From a virus, in IMG/VR virus record IMGVR_UViG_3300050821_006229, positions 1 through 61,727 of that record: a stretch of DNA of 61,727 nucleotides, one strand, 5' to 3'. Positions 49,616 through 57,613 of the stretch are shown here, piece by piece. Position numbers and translations under genes: made by a program. Each line of letters opens with the position of its first letter. Positions within the stretch are counted from its first letter, which is position 1. Below the pieces are notes generated by a model that saw nothing but the letters and a program-made list of their open reading frames with translations, ran no database searches and was not told the origin of the DNA.

Positions 49616-50443
49616 GTGATTGCCGTGCCGACCTCGGACGCCTGGGCGCTCTCCGGCGGTCCCACCGCCGGGAGCATGCCGATCTCTGCGTTGCAGTCGC
49701 AGCAGCCCTCGGACGTGGCGCGTTGGACGGACCTCTCGCAAATCTACCTGGTCGCCGACGCCGGTGCGGCCGCGACGGTCAACCTGATCGAGCTGCTCTA
49801 CACCAATGCGACGAGCGCGGCCACGCTCCGCGTGCGCGGTGCGACCTCCGTCGCCAACCTGACCAACGGCTCGGCGGGGTACGACTCGACCGCGACGACG
49901 CTGATGCCGGATGCAAATGATGCATGGTGGGATCGCGTGCACGGCTATGTCTGGCTCGGCGCGTCGCCTCAAACGTTCCGGTATTGGCGTGCCGATGTCG
50001 CGGACGCGGCGAACCCGGCGGGTTACTTCCAGGCTGGCCGCTTCTACGGGTGCAACGCTTACCAGGCGAGCCGCGGCGCAAAGCTCGGTGGGAGCGTGAT
50101 GGTGGTCGAGCCGGTGCCGACGAGCAGCTCGAGCAGCGCCCACCAGCAGACCGGCGGCGGCCAGAAGTATCCCGCCGTGCGCGTCAAGACTGGCGGGATG
50201 ACGTTCGGCATGGAGTACCTGCCGAAGAGCGAGTCGTTCCGGTCGCTTTACAAGATTGTGCGCCAGCGCGGCGGGACGAAGGACGTGCACTGCATTCTCG
50301 ATCCCGATGATCGCGCGTTTTACATGGAGCAGCAGATCTACGGGACGCTCAAGACTGGTGTCAAGTTTACCTGGACGACGTTGAGCGCGGTGACGGGTTT
50401 GCCGCTGATCTCGCAGGAATTTGAGGCAGAGGAATGCCCTTAG
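49616..50443 (+). CDS. Tail tip protein (275 aa)
   Basis: GTG at 49616 (alternative GTG 49625, VPTSDAWALSGG). Beta-rich: VARWTDLSQIYLVADAGAAA, WDRVHGYVWLGASPQTFRYW, FGMEYLPKSESFRSLYKIVR. The pattern of aromatic strands and its place between hub and fibre suggest a distal tail or receptor-proximal component. Its start lies directly behind the endonuclease remnant, so the original upstream region may be lost. Confidence 0.65.
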   Translation: MIAVPTSDAWALSGGPTAGSMPISALQSQQPSDVARWTDLSQIYLVADAGAAATVNLIELLYTNATSAATLRVRGATSVANLTNGSAGYDSTATTLMPDANDAWWDRVHGYVWLGASPQTFRYWRADVADAANPAGYFQAGRFYGCNAYQASRGAKLGGSVMVVEPVPTSSSSSAHQQTGGGQKYPAVRVKTGGMTFGMEYLPKSESFRSLYKIVRQRGGTKDVHCILDPDDRAFYMEQQIYGTLKTGVKFTWTTLSAVTGLPLISQEFEAEECP

Positions 50444-50457
50444 CGAGGGAACGATAA

Positions 50458-51324
50458 ATGGCCGGCCTGTACGCCCTCATGGGCAACACGACTACTACCA
50501 CCGGGACGGGCGCGTACTCGCTCGGCGGGGCGCTCCCGGCCCCGTTCCGCGGCATCGGCAGCGTCTTGACCAACGGGCAGCAGTTTTACGGTTGCTGCCG
50601 CGACAACGTGAATTTCGAGTCAGCGATCTATCAGTACAACTCGGCCGGCCCTACGGTGTCACGCATCACGATACTCGACAGCAGCGCTGGCGGTCCAGGG
50701 AATCCGGTGAGCTGGGGCGTAGGTACTCGGAATCTTTTCTGTGACGTGCCGGGTAGGTCTGGCGTGATGTTCGGTGCTAACAATCTGAGCGAAATCACCT
50801 CGCAAGCGACGGCGCAGGCGTCGCTCGGCCTGGGCACCGCCGCGACCGCCACCCTCGGCACTGCGAACGGCAACGTTCCGCAGCTCGGGGCCTCCGGCCT
50901 GCCGGCGGTCGGTGGCTCGCTGCTCACGTCGCTGCCGGCGATCCTGCCGGCGCCTGCCACGACGGCGGTGCTGTTCTACCAGGCGGCGGCTCCTGCGGGA
51001 TGGACCAGGGTGACCACGATCGATGACACGCTGGTATCCATCACGAACAACAGCGGCACCGGCGGGGGCGGTCCGCACGCGGGCGGGACGGTGGACACCG
51101 GGAGCGGCGGGACGCCGTGGGACCAGAGCAGCGGGTTGGTGATTGCCAATCACACGCTGCTGTTTTCCGAGGTGCCGTATGGGCAAGGGGGCGGCGCATT
51201 TGCCGGCCTGAGTTTCGCCAGCACGTTTGCGAACACCAACCCTGGCGTTCATGCGCACAGTGTCAGCAGCCCAGCGACTTATCGCCCACCGCGCGCCTAC
51301 GTTTCTCTCTGCACGAAGAATTGA
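50458..51324 (+). CDS. Tail fibre/collar protein (288 aa)
   Basis: GAGGGA precedes the ATG at 50458. A QATAQASLGLGTAATATLGT segment is a classic fibre stalk repeat. The end has TTAVLFYQAAAPAGWTRVTT, with Ala-Pro-x-Gly-Trp as in tail-collar domains, then GVHAHSVSSPATYRPPRAYV ending SLCTKN. It is the likely receptor-contacting fibre. Composition is moderately lower in GC at the C-terminus. Confidence 0.75.
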   Translation: MAGLYALMGNTTTTTGTGAYSLGGALPAPFRGIGSVLTNGQQFYGCCRDNVNFESAIYQYNSAGPTVSRITILDSSAGGPGNPVSWGVGTRNLFCDVPGRSGVMFGANNLSEITSQATAQASLGLGTAATATLGTANGNVPQLGASGLPAVGGSLLTSLPAILPAPATTAVLFYQAAAPAGWTRVTTIDDTLVSITNNSGTGGGGPHAGGTVDTGSGGTPWDQSSGLVIANHTLLFSEVPYGQGGGAFAGLSFASTFANTNPGVHAHSVSSPATYRPPRAYVSLCTKN

Positions 51325-51328
51325 TTTT

Positions 51329-52159
51329 ATGGTGACGAAGCGCAGGGCGGGAGCGAAGCGCAAGGCGGCAACGCCGCAGGCTACGCCGCATCCCTACAGG
51401 AAAGCGTGGCAGTGTACACAGTGGCGCCCCGGTGACGACTTTGCCGGTTGTCTCTGCCCGGCGTGGGAGAATCAGATCATTGATAAGCAGCCAGGGCAGC
51501 CCGTGCGCATCTTGCGTGGCTGCATGGTCAAGTACTTCCAGTTTATGTGCCGGACGATGGCGGTCGCGTCGTTGCAGACGCTTGAAGCGATCGACGGCGC
51601 GGAGGAGGGGAAGGCGAGCCTGCGCGGCGATGTGCAGGCTCTCGCGGTGGCTACGGCCGGAGTGGAGCGTGCGGTGGTGGGTGGCTTTAACCGGATCGGC
51701 GCGGCCGTGGTCGGGGGGCTGTCTCGACTCACGGCCGGCGCGGAGCGCGGGCTACTGGCAGTTGGCGCAGGGGGTGCTCTCGCAATCGAGAGTGACGGTA
51801 GCGCCGCTGCCGGTGTAGACCGGGGAGACGGTCGCGGAGATGGTTTTGCCGCCCAACTCGGCACAGGCACCGGTATTGGTCTTGGCGGGAGTGCAGACGA
51901 TGGGGACGGTGTTCCCGTCCTGGACGTAGAGCACGACCGAGCAGGCGCCACCGCCCTGCGGGCAGGAGATCAGGACCTCGCTCACGAAGCCGTTGACTGG
52001 CATGGTCGGCCCGGCGTTCTGGGAGGCGGGGCGCGGCACGGAGCGAGCTTGGTTGACGATGAAGCTTTCGGCACCGACGCTCCCCGCGACCAGCAGCAAT
52101 CCGACCACCAGGACGACGACCTTCACGGTGCTACGCATGGACGTGACTCGCATGTCTGA
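51329..52159 (+). CDS. Hypothetical protein with uncertain C-terminus
   Basis: ATG at 51329. The N-terminal 140 residues look real (basic MVTKRRAGAKRKAATPQATP, then CTQWRPGDDFAGCLCPAW and CMVKYFQFMCRTMAVASLQT). From 51752 on the frame is antisense to a good leftward gene and becomes Gly/Asp-rich. A one-base change in the G6 run at 51713-51718 would instead end it at 51818. The true product is probably 130-165 residues. No family recognised. Confidence 0.45.
   Translation: MVTKRRAGAKRKAATPQATPHPYRKAWQCTQWRPGDDFAGCLCPAWENQIIDKQPGQPVRILRGCMVKYFQFMCRTMAVASLQTLEAIDGAEEGKASLRGDVQALAVATAGVERAVVGGFNRIGAAVVGGLSRLTAGAERGLLAVGAGGALAIESDGSAAAGVDRGDGRGDGFAAQLGTGTGIGLGGSADDGDGVPVLDVEHDRAGATALRAGDQDLAHEAVDWHGRPGVLGGGARHGASLVDDEAFGTDAPRDQQQSDHQDDDLHGATHGRDSHV
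51752..52153 (-). CDS. Secreted cysteine-containing protein, leftward (133 aa)
   Basis: On the reverse strand GGAAGGAG precedes an ATG at 52153. The protein starts MRVTSMRSTVKVVVLVVGLL then LVAGSVGAES, a clear Sec signal peptide. The mature part (about 105 residues) is beta-rich with six Cys (ISCPQGGGACSVVLYVQDG, VCTPAKTNTGACAELGGK, LDCESTPCANCQ), suggesting disulfides outside the cytoplasm. It is the only leftward gene in the late half, so it probably has its own promoter and may be expressed in isolation (a moron). Confidence 0.65.
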   Translation of the reverse strand: MRVTSMRSTVKVVVLVVGLLLVAGSVGAESFIVNQARSVPRPASQNAGPTMPVNGFVSEVLISCPQGGGACSVVLYVQDGNTVPIVCTPAKTNTGACAELGGKTISATVSPVYTGSGATVTLDCESTPCANCQ

Positions 52160-52204
52160 CTCCTTCCCTCTCGGGAAACCCCCGGGGCGCCCTGGCCTGC
52201 CGGC

Positions 52205-52289
52205 GGACGCCTGGACGGGAGCGCCGGCGGGGTCGGGCTGCCACGGGGAGGAAACTGGTAAGCTGCTCGTGGGTGCTGTCCAGGCGTCC
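52205..52289. repeat. 12-bp inverted repeat upstream of the leftward secreted gene
   Basis: GGACGCCTGGAC (52205-52216) and GTCCAGGCGTCC (52278-52289) are perfect reverse complements separated by 61 bases. It lies between the leftward secreted-protein gene and the next rightward genes. A regulatory or boundary role is possible. No clear promoter box could be fixed. Confidence 0.6.
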
Positions 52290-52305
52290 ACGGAGAGGAG
52301 TGTAC

Positions 52306-52392
52306 GATGATCGCGCGACGATTGCAAGGGGGGGCCGGGTCGGAGTGGGGCAGCGCCACCGCCACGGCCCGCAGCCGGGGGGGCGCGTGGTA
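52306..52392 (+). CDS. Tiny basic peptide (28 aa)
   Basis: GAGAGGAG precedes an ATG at 52306. MIARRLQGGAGSEWGSATAT ends in RSRGGAW. It overlaps the GTG start of the next gene and may serve as a leader for coupled translation. Confidence 0.35.
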
Positions 52393-52827
52393 ACCGATGC
52401 CATCCCCGACCGCACCCTGCCCCTGGCGCCCGCTCGCCGCTCGTGGTGGGCTAGGATTCGCGAAGACTTGCGGTCAAGGATTCGCGTGATGCCGGAGCAT
52501 CTTCAGCGCCACATCGGGATGAGCGTCGGGGCGTGGATCGCCTTCGGCGCGCTCGCGGTCGGGCTGATCGGGAGCTATGGCGGGTGGCAGCACAGCGATG
52601 GACTGCGGGAAGGCTCGGTCGCAGTGCTCCAGGAGCAGGTGAGGGACCTCCAGCGCGAGAAGGAGGCGAAGGCGCAGCAGGTAGCCGTTTTGACCTCCCA
52701 ACTCGGGGATGTAAGGGCGGCGCTCTCGGCCACAAATGATCGCCTCGAGACGCAGCGGCTTTTGATGGAAAACCTGCGGGAGAAGTTGGCCGAGAACGGC
52801 TGGCGCCCTCTCGCGACAAGGAGGTAG
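52387..52827 (+). CDS. Membrane-anchored coiled-coil protein (146 aa)
   Basis: GTG at 52387 (an internal ATG gives a shorter form). A polar start is followed by one hydrophobic helix (GAWIAFGALAVGLIGSYGGW) and about 70 residues of heptad-like helix (VAVLQEQVRDLQREKEAKAQ). One N-terminal membrane span plus a long coiled coil resembles i-spanin topology or other lysis-region membrane proteins. No outer lipoprotein is encoded directly after it, so I leave the role open. Confidence 0.6.
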   Translation: MVTDAIPDRTLPLAPARRSWWARIREDLRSRIRVMPEHLQRHIGMSVGAWIAFGALAVGLIGSYGGWQHSDGLREGSVAVLQEQVRDLQREKEAKAQQVAVLTSQLGDVRAALSATNDRLETQRLLMENLREKLAENGWRPLATRR

Positions 52828-52829
52828 CG

Positions 52830-53180
52830 ATGCCACGCTCACCCGATGCAAAGGCCATCCTCAACGCCCTGGGCAACGTTTCGGCCGAAGGTGCCGCGCT
52901 CCAGGTCTTCGGTGAGGCCGGCTGCCAGGCGCTCGAAGCCATGGCCGAGCCGTCGCCGTGGGACCCGTCGCCAGACACCCTGCACTGCACGCAGGAAGAA
53001 TTGATCGCCTGGGCGCAGGAGTTCTGTGCGTTGGGCAAGATGGTGCGTGAGGCGCGCGTCGCCCTCAACGAAAAGCTCAGCGCGTGGCTGGTCCAGCGTG
53101 CGGCGGACGTGAAGTCGGGGGAGTGGAAGCACCCACCGATGGGCAGCGGCCCGATTCTGGATCGCGGCGGGGCAACCTGA
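52830..53180 (+). CDS. Hypothetical protein (116 aa)
   Basis: A strong AAGGAGG precedes the ATG at 52830. MPRSPDAKAILNALGNVSAE, CTQEELIAWAQEFCALGKMV, then a basic C-terminus. Helical, with three Cys. Coupled to the PAS gene by TGATG. Confidence 0.6.
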   Translation: MPRSPDAKAILNALGNVSAEGAALQVFGEAGCQALEAMAEPSPWDPSPDTLHCTQEELIAWAQEFCALGKMVREARVALNEKLSAWLVQRAADVKSGEWKHPPMGSGPILDRGGAT

Positions 53181-53554
53181 TGGCCACGCGCGCCCTCCCC
53201 GACCCGGAGCTGCTCGCGGAGATCGTCGAGTCGCTGCCCGACGCCGTGGTCATCGCCGACCGCAGCGGCACCATCGTCCTCGCCAACCGGCAGCTCGAGC
53301 TGCTCTTCGGGCACCCGCGCGCCCACATGATCGGCAAGCCGGTCGAGTCCCTCCTGCCCGAGTCGCTCCACGAGCGCCACCGCGCGCACTTCGCCGGCTT
53401 CGTCAAGGAGCCGCGGGTGCGCCCCATGGGCGTCGGGCTGACGCTGACGGCGGTAAACAGGAGCGGCGACGAGTTTCCGGTCGAGATCAACCTGGCGCCG
53501 CTGGTGGTGACGGAGGGCATCTACTACTGCGCTGTCATCAGGAAGAAGTCGTGA
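53180..53554 (+). CDS. Stand-alone PAS-domain protein (124 aa)
   Basis: ATG at 53180. The whole protein is one PAS fold: ELLAEIVESLPDAVVIADRS, GTIVLANRQLELLFGHPRAH, MIGKPVESLLPESLHERH, GVGLTLTAVNRSGDEFPVEI and IYYCAVIRKK (PAC end). PAS domains normally sense ligands, light or redox in sensor proteins. Here no kinase, cyclase or output domain is attached. It is likely cytoplasmic and works by pairing with host PAS proteins or with its neighbours. Such proteins are rarely noted in phages. The host origin of the gene is inference. Confidence 0.85.
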   Translation: MATRALPDPELLAEIVESLPDAVVIADRSGTIVLANRQLELLFGHPRAHMIGKPVESLLPESLHERHRAHFAGFVKEPRVRPMGVGLTLTAVNRSGDEFPVEINLAPLVVTEGIYYCAVIRKKS

Positions 53555-53555
53555 C

Positions 53556-53954
53556 GTGGCAGAAGGCTTTGAACTGTCCGGTTGGGGCGAGTTCAAGGAG
53601 CGGATCACCCGCGACATCGGCCGGATCGAGTCCGCCCAGGACCGGGTTGCGCAATCGATCCAGGACGTCCGCGAGCTGATCGGCAAGAGGATCGATGCCT
53701 TCCGGACGGACGAGCTGGAAAGATTGCGGCGCGAGCAGCAGGAGGTCCGCGAGGAAGCGCGCCGCCTGGCGCAGGGAGTCAGCGATGAGGCACGCCGCGT
53801 GGCCGAGGAACTCGCCGACAAGCTCTCCGCGCTTCAGGCCGCGACGAGTGCAGACATCTCGGCGCTGAAGGTCAAGTCGGGCGTTTGGGGTCTGCTCGGC
53901 GGCCTGCTGGTCGCCCTCCCGGCGCTGCTCTGGTGGTTTATGTCCAAACATTAG
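53556..53954 (+). CDS. Coiled-coil protein with C-terminal membrane helix (132 aa)
   Basis: GTG at 53556, one base after the PAS stop. About 100 residues of charged coiled coil (LERLRREQQEVREEARRLAQ, SDEARRVAEELADKLSALQA) end in SGVWGLLGGLLVALPALLWW, a single C-terminal membrane span, then FMSKH. The layout resembles XhlA-type haemolysin/holin partners. Its link to the PAS protein is unknown. Confidence 0.65.
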   Translation: MAEGFELSGWGEFKERITRDIGRIESAQDRVAQSIQDVRELIGKRIDAFRTDELERLRREQQEVREEARRLAQGVSDEARRVAEELADKLSALQAATSADISALKVKSGVWGLLGGLLVALPALLWWFMSKH

Positions 53955-53964
53955 GCAAGGCGGG

Positions 53965-53999
53965 AGGGGCGCCTGCCGTTCTGATCGACCGGCGCCCCT
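53965..53999 (+). terminator. Hairpin with nine-pair stem
   Basis: AGGGGCGCC (53965-53973) pairs with GGCGCCCCT (53991-53999) around a 17-base loop, followed by GGTTGGTTA. A weak rho-independent terminator or a processing stem. It lies in the 232-bp gap before the next gene, which otherwise holds no supported feature. Confidence 0.45.
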
Positions 54000-54186
54000 G
54001 GTTGGTTAGGCGGGCATGAGCTGTGGTGGGAAGCTGCGAGGGGTGGCGAATGGCGGGCGGCGTCGTGCGCGCCTGGGTGGCGGGCTCTCTCCCTTGGGTC
54101 AAGCTGTCCGTTGCTGCGTTGCCTGGAATGATACCACGCTTCGGTGGTCGTCGGGACGGCCCTTGCTTTTTTGCGACGATCGCGCG

Positions 54187-54435
54187 ATGATTCCCTCCAT
54201 GGCGATCTCCGAGGCGGCCCTCTCCCTCCTGCGCGAGCTGTCCTCCTCGCGGGGGAAGGCCCGCATCGGCCGGCGGTCGCGGGCGCTGGCGTGGCTCGCT
54301 GACGCCGGGCTGGTGCGGCGCGTCGGACGATGGGACGCGGAACTCAGCCGCGATGGTTCGCCGGACCCGCGCCGGCCCTGGTGGCCGCTGACGGCTGCGG
54401 GGCGCCGCGAGGTTGAGCGCCGGAGGAAGCGGTGA
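54187..54435 (+). CDS. Possible winged-helix protein (82 aa)
   Basis: Probable ATG at 54187 (MIPSMAISEAALSLLREL), alternative 54199. The helix-helix-strand pattern LAWLADAGLVRRVGRWDAE and a terminal PWWPLTAAGRREVERR resemble small winged-helix proteins whose wing ends L-T-x-x-G. It could bind DNA. Upstream sequence is lower in GC, with a T6 run at 54169-54174. Confidence 0.55.
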   Translation: MIPSMAISEAALSLLRELSSSRGKARIGRRSRALAWLADAGLVRRVGRWDAELSRDGSPDPRRPWWPLTAAGRREVERRRKR

Positions 54436-54737
54436 GCATGGCGCGCGCGAGGAAGCAACGCCCGGAGAGGCTCATGTTCAACGGCCTGCCGGGCACCGTC
54501 TGTCGCTGCGGGGCACTTCCGGGCGCTCTCTGCTCCTGCACGGAGGAGGAGCGCCGACTTCCTCCGCAGCGAGTGGCGGAGCGTCCGAAGGTGGCGACGG
54601 TGGAGAGCCTTGCGGAGGAGGTGGCGCTCCTGAAGAAGCGTCTCGTCGCTCTTGAGCGAGAGAGTGTGCGCCGCCTCGACACCTTCTCGCCGACGAGTTC
54701 CTGCATCGGGCCATCTACGAGGGGGGCGGATTGGTGA
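54432..54737 (+). CDS. Hypothetical protein (101 aa)
   Basis: GTG (GTGA overlap; alternative ATG 54438). RPERLMFNGLPGTVCRCGAL and LCSCTEEERR hold four Cys. A coiled-coil segment (SLAEEVALLKKRLVALERES) follows. Unknown. Confidence 0.55.
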   Translation: MSMARARKQRPERLMFNGLPGTVCRCGALPGALCSCTEEERRLPPQRVAERPKVATVESLAEEVALLKKRLVALERESVRRLDTFSPTSSCIGPSTRGADW

Positions 54738-54970
54738 CCGACCGCCGCCCCTGGCAGGAGCAGCCGCTCCGGCGCCCGCAGATGCACCAGGTCGCACGCC
54801 GCGAGGATGAGCGGCTGAACCGCGAGCGCCGCCGGCTGGCGCGGCCCTGGCGCCACCGGCTGTTCACTGCGGCCATCTGGGCCATGGGGCTGCTGGCCGC
54901 CGGCATCGCCGCTTACTTCCTGGTGGGCTGGCTGACGGCCGGGGCGGTCCCGGCGGGAGGGGTACCGTGA
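54734..54970 (+). CDS. Small membrane protein (78 aa)
   Basis: GTG with GTGA overlap. A basic cytoplasmic N-terminus (REDERLNRERRRLARPWRHR) is followed by one span, LFTAAIWAMGLLAAGIAAYF, and a short Gly/Pro tail. Perhaps a holin-type or accessory membrane peptide. Confidence 0.6.
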   Translation: MTDRRPWQEQPLRRPQMHQVARREDERLNRERRRLARPWRHRLFTAAIWAMGLLAAGIAAYFLVGWLTAGAVPAGGVP

Positions 54971-56142
54971 CGACCGACGGAACCGGGAGCGTCCAGAACA
55001 ACCAGTCCTCTCTCGCGGCCTGGCTGGGCGTACGGCCGCCGCGCCGCATCCCGCACCCCTTCCTCGCCGGCCAGTGGATCGAGGCCGGCCAGCTGTGGCC
55101 CGCTGGCACTCCTGCGGCCTACAGCAACGCGGCGATCCAGGAGGACATGGACGGCGCCCTGCGCGGTGGGTCGTGGAACTACGCCATGGTCGCTGGTGCC
55201 AACGCGGTGGCGCGCGGGCAGGTCGGCGCCGACGCCCTCATGCTGGCCTGGATCGGCAGGATGAAGGCGGAACTCGGCTGGATGGGCAAGGAGGTGGGCT
55301 CGAGGGACGGGGGGTACTGGTATTTCTTCTTGGTCAGCGCGGCCGTCTTCGCGCGCAAGGGCAGCCCCGCTCTCGCCGCTCTCGCCTGGGAGTGGCTGGA
55401 CCTCTGGCGGTTCTGCTCGTGGACGGGGGCGCCCATCACCGGCCAGCGGAGCGCGCTGCCGGGGCTGGACAAGTGGACGATATGCGACGAGACCAGCGAC
55501 TTCGTAGCGGGACGCGGGCCGGCGCCGGCTGCCAACCCGCCGACGCTCGATCGGCTGCTGGTCGCGGCGATCATGCCCGAGTTGATCGCGCTGAAGGCGC
55601 GCCCGCTGGCTAACCCGAAGTGGGTGATGGCAACCCCGGTGACGTTCTACGTGGGCAGCGACTCCGCGATGGTCGTCCTGGATCGCGGCGTAGACGCGAA
55701 CACCTTGCCGGTGCTCATCGGCAAGCGCGCCCTTGGCTCGGCACCGAACCGGGCCACCACCTGGGCGCCTACGCCGCCGTGGGGAGCCGCCGACAAGAGC
55801 GGCCAGGTGCACCGGATCCGCGAGATTGACGACCATGCCGTCGAGGTCACCAAGGATGGCGTCGCGCACTATAGCTCTGCGGTCTTCAAGGCGGTTGACG
55901 TGCCGCTGCCGGCCACCCCGCTCAAGGTCTACCACCTCGGCAGCGGGAGCATCCAGCCGGACGGTGCGGTCGCCGCGGCCGTGCAGGTCCCGCCAGCGCC
56001 GGGCCCGCAGCCCCCGGGAGCGCCGCACTCCCCGCTCACAGCGCCGGCGAAGCATACCGGCTGCCTGGTCACCGCCCTGGTCGAGCTGGGCGCCATCGCC
56101 GCGGCGATCTGGTGCCTGGTCGGCTGGCTGGGTGGGCCATGA
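54967..56142 (+). CDS. Hypothetical protein with C-terminal membrane helix (391 aa)
   Basis: GTG with GTGA overlap. A Trp/Ala-rich helical domain (GSWNYAMVAGANAVARGQVG, YWYFFLVSAAVFARKGSPAL), a beta-rich middle (KWVMATPVTFYVGSDSAMVV, GQVHRIREIDDHAVEVTKDG), a Pro-rich linker, then GCLVTALVELGAIAAAIWCL as a membrane span at the end. No known family. It lies just upstream of the endolysin. Confidence 0.6.
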   Translation: MTTDGTGSVQNNQSSLAAWLGVRPPRRIPHPFLAGQWIEAGQLWPAGTPAAYSNAAIQEDMDGALRGGSWNYAMVAGANAVARGQVGADALMLAWIGRMKAELGWMGKEVGSRDGGYWYFFLVSAAVFARKGSPALAALAWEWLDLWRFCSWTGAPITGQRSALPGLDKWTICDETSDFVAGRGPAPAANPPTLDRLLVAAIMPELIALKARPLANPKWVMATPVTFYVGSDSAMVVLDRGVDANTLPVLIGKRALGSAPNRATTWAPTPPWGAADKSGQVHRIREIDDHAVEVTKDGVAHYSSAVFKAVDVPLPATPLKVYHLGSGSIQPDGAVAAAVQVPPAPGPQPPGAPHSPLTAPAKHTGCLVTALVELGAIAAAIWCLVGWLGGP

Positions 56143-56255
56143 GCTGCGAGGTCTACCTCGTGTTGGCGGCGCTGACTGACGCAGCGGTCATTTTGGCCCT
56201 CACCGGCTGGACTGTTGCGGCGGCGGTTACGGTGGCGAGGCGCCTGCACCCATGA
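56139..56255 (+). CDS. Tiny membrane peptide (38 aa), holin candidate
   Basis: The ATG at 56139 overlaps the previous stop, and its own stop overlaps the endolysin ATG. MSCEVYLVLAALTDAAVILA and LTGWTVAAAVTVARRLHP form one or two short hydrophobic helices with a basic end. Coupling to the endolysin gene makes a holin-like role possible. Confidence 0.5.
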   Translation: MSCEVYLVLAALTDAAVILALTGWTVAAAVTVARRLHP

Positions 56256-57004
56256 GCTTCTTCGACGATCTCGTCAGCGCCGCGGCGGGGCTCCTTCAGC
56301 GGGTCTTCGGTGGCCAGCAGCCCCCCCCTGACACCGCAAGCGCGAGCAGCACCCCGCCGCCCTCCGGGGATGTGGTGCAGGCCGGCAGCGTAGCGCCTGC
56401 CGTCCCGGAGGCTCCGGCGGGGGTAGGGCCGGCGGTCGTGGTCAGCCAGGAGTTCTGGGACTTCGCCTTCGCGGAGACTGTTCTGCGCCGCGTGATGCCG
56501 AGCCTGCCGCAGGAGCGCATGGACCTGTACACCCCATTTCTGACCGCGGCGATGGCTGAATTCCAGGTGAACAGCAAGCTCCGCGCCGCCGCCTTCCTGG
56601 CGCAGCTCGCGCACGAGAGCGGCGAGCTTCGCTATATGGAGGAGATCGCCAGCGGGGCCGCCTACGAGGGGCGTGCGGACCTCGGGAACACCGAGCCCGG
56701 CGACGGCGTGCGGTACAAGGGCCGCGGGCCGATCCAGCTCACCGGGCGGGCGAACTACCGGGCGTGCGGCGAGGCGCTCCACGTGGACCTCGAAGGCGAC
56801 CCGGCGCAGGCCGCGACGCCCCAGGTGGGCTTCCGCATCGCCGGGTGGTACTGGACGACGCACAAGTGCAACGAGATCATCGATCAGGGTGCCGGCGACG
56901 ACTGGGCGTTTCGCGAAGTGACCCGCGCCATCAACGGCGGCCTGAACGGCCTGGCGAGCCGCGAGGCGTACTACGCCCGCGCGCGGGAGGTGCTCGGTGC
57001 GTGA
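56252..57004 (+). CDS. Endolysin, glycoside hydrolase family 19 (chitinase-like)
   Basis: 250 residues. After a Pro/Ser-rich N-terminal 60 residues, the catalytic domain shows FLAQLAHESGELRYMEEIAS with the first catalytic Glu, then YKGRGPIQLTGRANYRACGE, ATPQVGFRIAGWYWTTHKC and VTRAINGGLNGLASREAYYA, all GH19 signatures. It cleaves the sugar backbone of peptidoglycan. No Sec signal is seen, so it needs a holin for export. The disordered N-terminus may be a linker. Confidence 0.9.
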   Translation: MSFFDDLVSAAAGLLQRVFGGQQPPPDTASASSTPPPSGDVVQAGSVAPAVPEAPAGVGPAVVVSQEFWDFAFAETVLRRVMPSLPQERMDLYTPFLTAAMAEFQVNSKLRAAAFLAQLAHESGELRYMEEIASGAAYEGRADLGNTEPGDGVRYKGRGPIQLTGRANYRACGEALHVDLEGDPAQAATPQVGFRIAGWYWTTHKCNEIIDQGAGDDWAFREVTRAINGGLNGLASREAYYARAREVLGA

Positions 57005-57203
57005 CTCCGTGATCCACTACCGCGGCGCGCCGCTCCCCGCCGGCTACTCTGGCCGCGTCGCCTGCGGCTTGATGGTCTGGCGCAAGAGCGTCCGGCGCGA
57101 GCCGGCGCGTGTGACCTGCAAGAACTGCCGGCGCTCCGTCGCCTATGCTCAGGCGCTTGACCGTGCCGTTGCTCGAGCAGTCAGAGGGGCGCGCCGCCCA
57201 TGA
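56997..57203 (+). CDS. Small basic protein with CxxC (68 aa)
   Basis: GTG at 56997 overlaps the endolysin end by eight bases. MRDSVIHYRGAPLPAGYSGR, then VTCKNCRRSVAYAQALDRAV. A single zinc-knuckle-like CxxC. The stop overlaps the next ATG. Confidence 0.55.
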   Translation: MRDSVIHYRGAPLPAGYSGRVACGLMVWRKSVRREPARVTCKNCRRSVAYAQALDRAVARAVRGARRP

Positions 57204-57613
57204 ACCTCGGCTGGCTTTCCACCAGCACTAGCGCCGTGCGCGCCCTGCTCCCCGGCGCCCCGGTAACTCCCGGGAGTTTGCCGGCAAGTCCCGGCGCCTT
57301 CCAGGCCAGCGAGCCCGGCGGGGCCAGCGCGCCGCTGATCTGGCTGGTGGTCCTCTTTTGCGCCGAGCTCCTGGCGATCTGGGCGTCCGCGGCGCTCTTC
57401 GGCGTGGAGAGCGCGCAGCGGTTCTGCGAGAAGTCCTGGGGCGGCGTCACTGGGGTGCTCGGCGTGCTGGTGCCGGCGCTGCTGGCGTACCGGAGCTTCA
57501 ACAAGCACGTGGCGGCCAAGGTGGCGATCGCCGTCGCGCAGGGGCCGCAGCAGGCCCCGGCGTCGGCGGTGGGCGTGGCACAGACGGTGAACGTGGAGGG
57601 CAGCAAGCCATGA
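57200..57613 (+). CDS. Membrane protein, holin candidate (137 aa)
   Basis: The ATG at 57200 overlaps the previous stop. Two hydrophobic segments: APLIWLVVLFCAELLAIWAS and GGVTGVLGVLVPALLAYRSF, with an amphipathic link and a polar C-terminus. Placed just after the endolysin. Two spans of this length fit a class II/III holin, but sequence proof is lacking. Confidence 0.55.
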   Translation: MNLGWLSTSTSAVRALLPGAPVTPGSLPASPGAFQASEPGGASAPLIWLVVLFCAELLAIWASAALFGVESAQRFCEKSWGGVTGVLGVLVPALLAYRSFNKHVAAKVAIAVAQGPQQAPASAVGVAQTVNVEGSKP

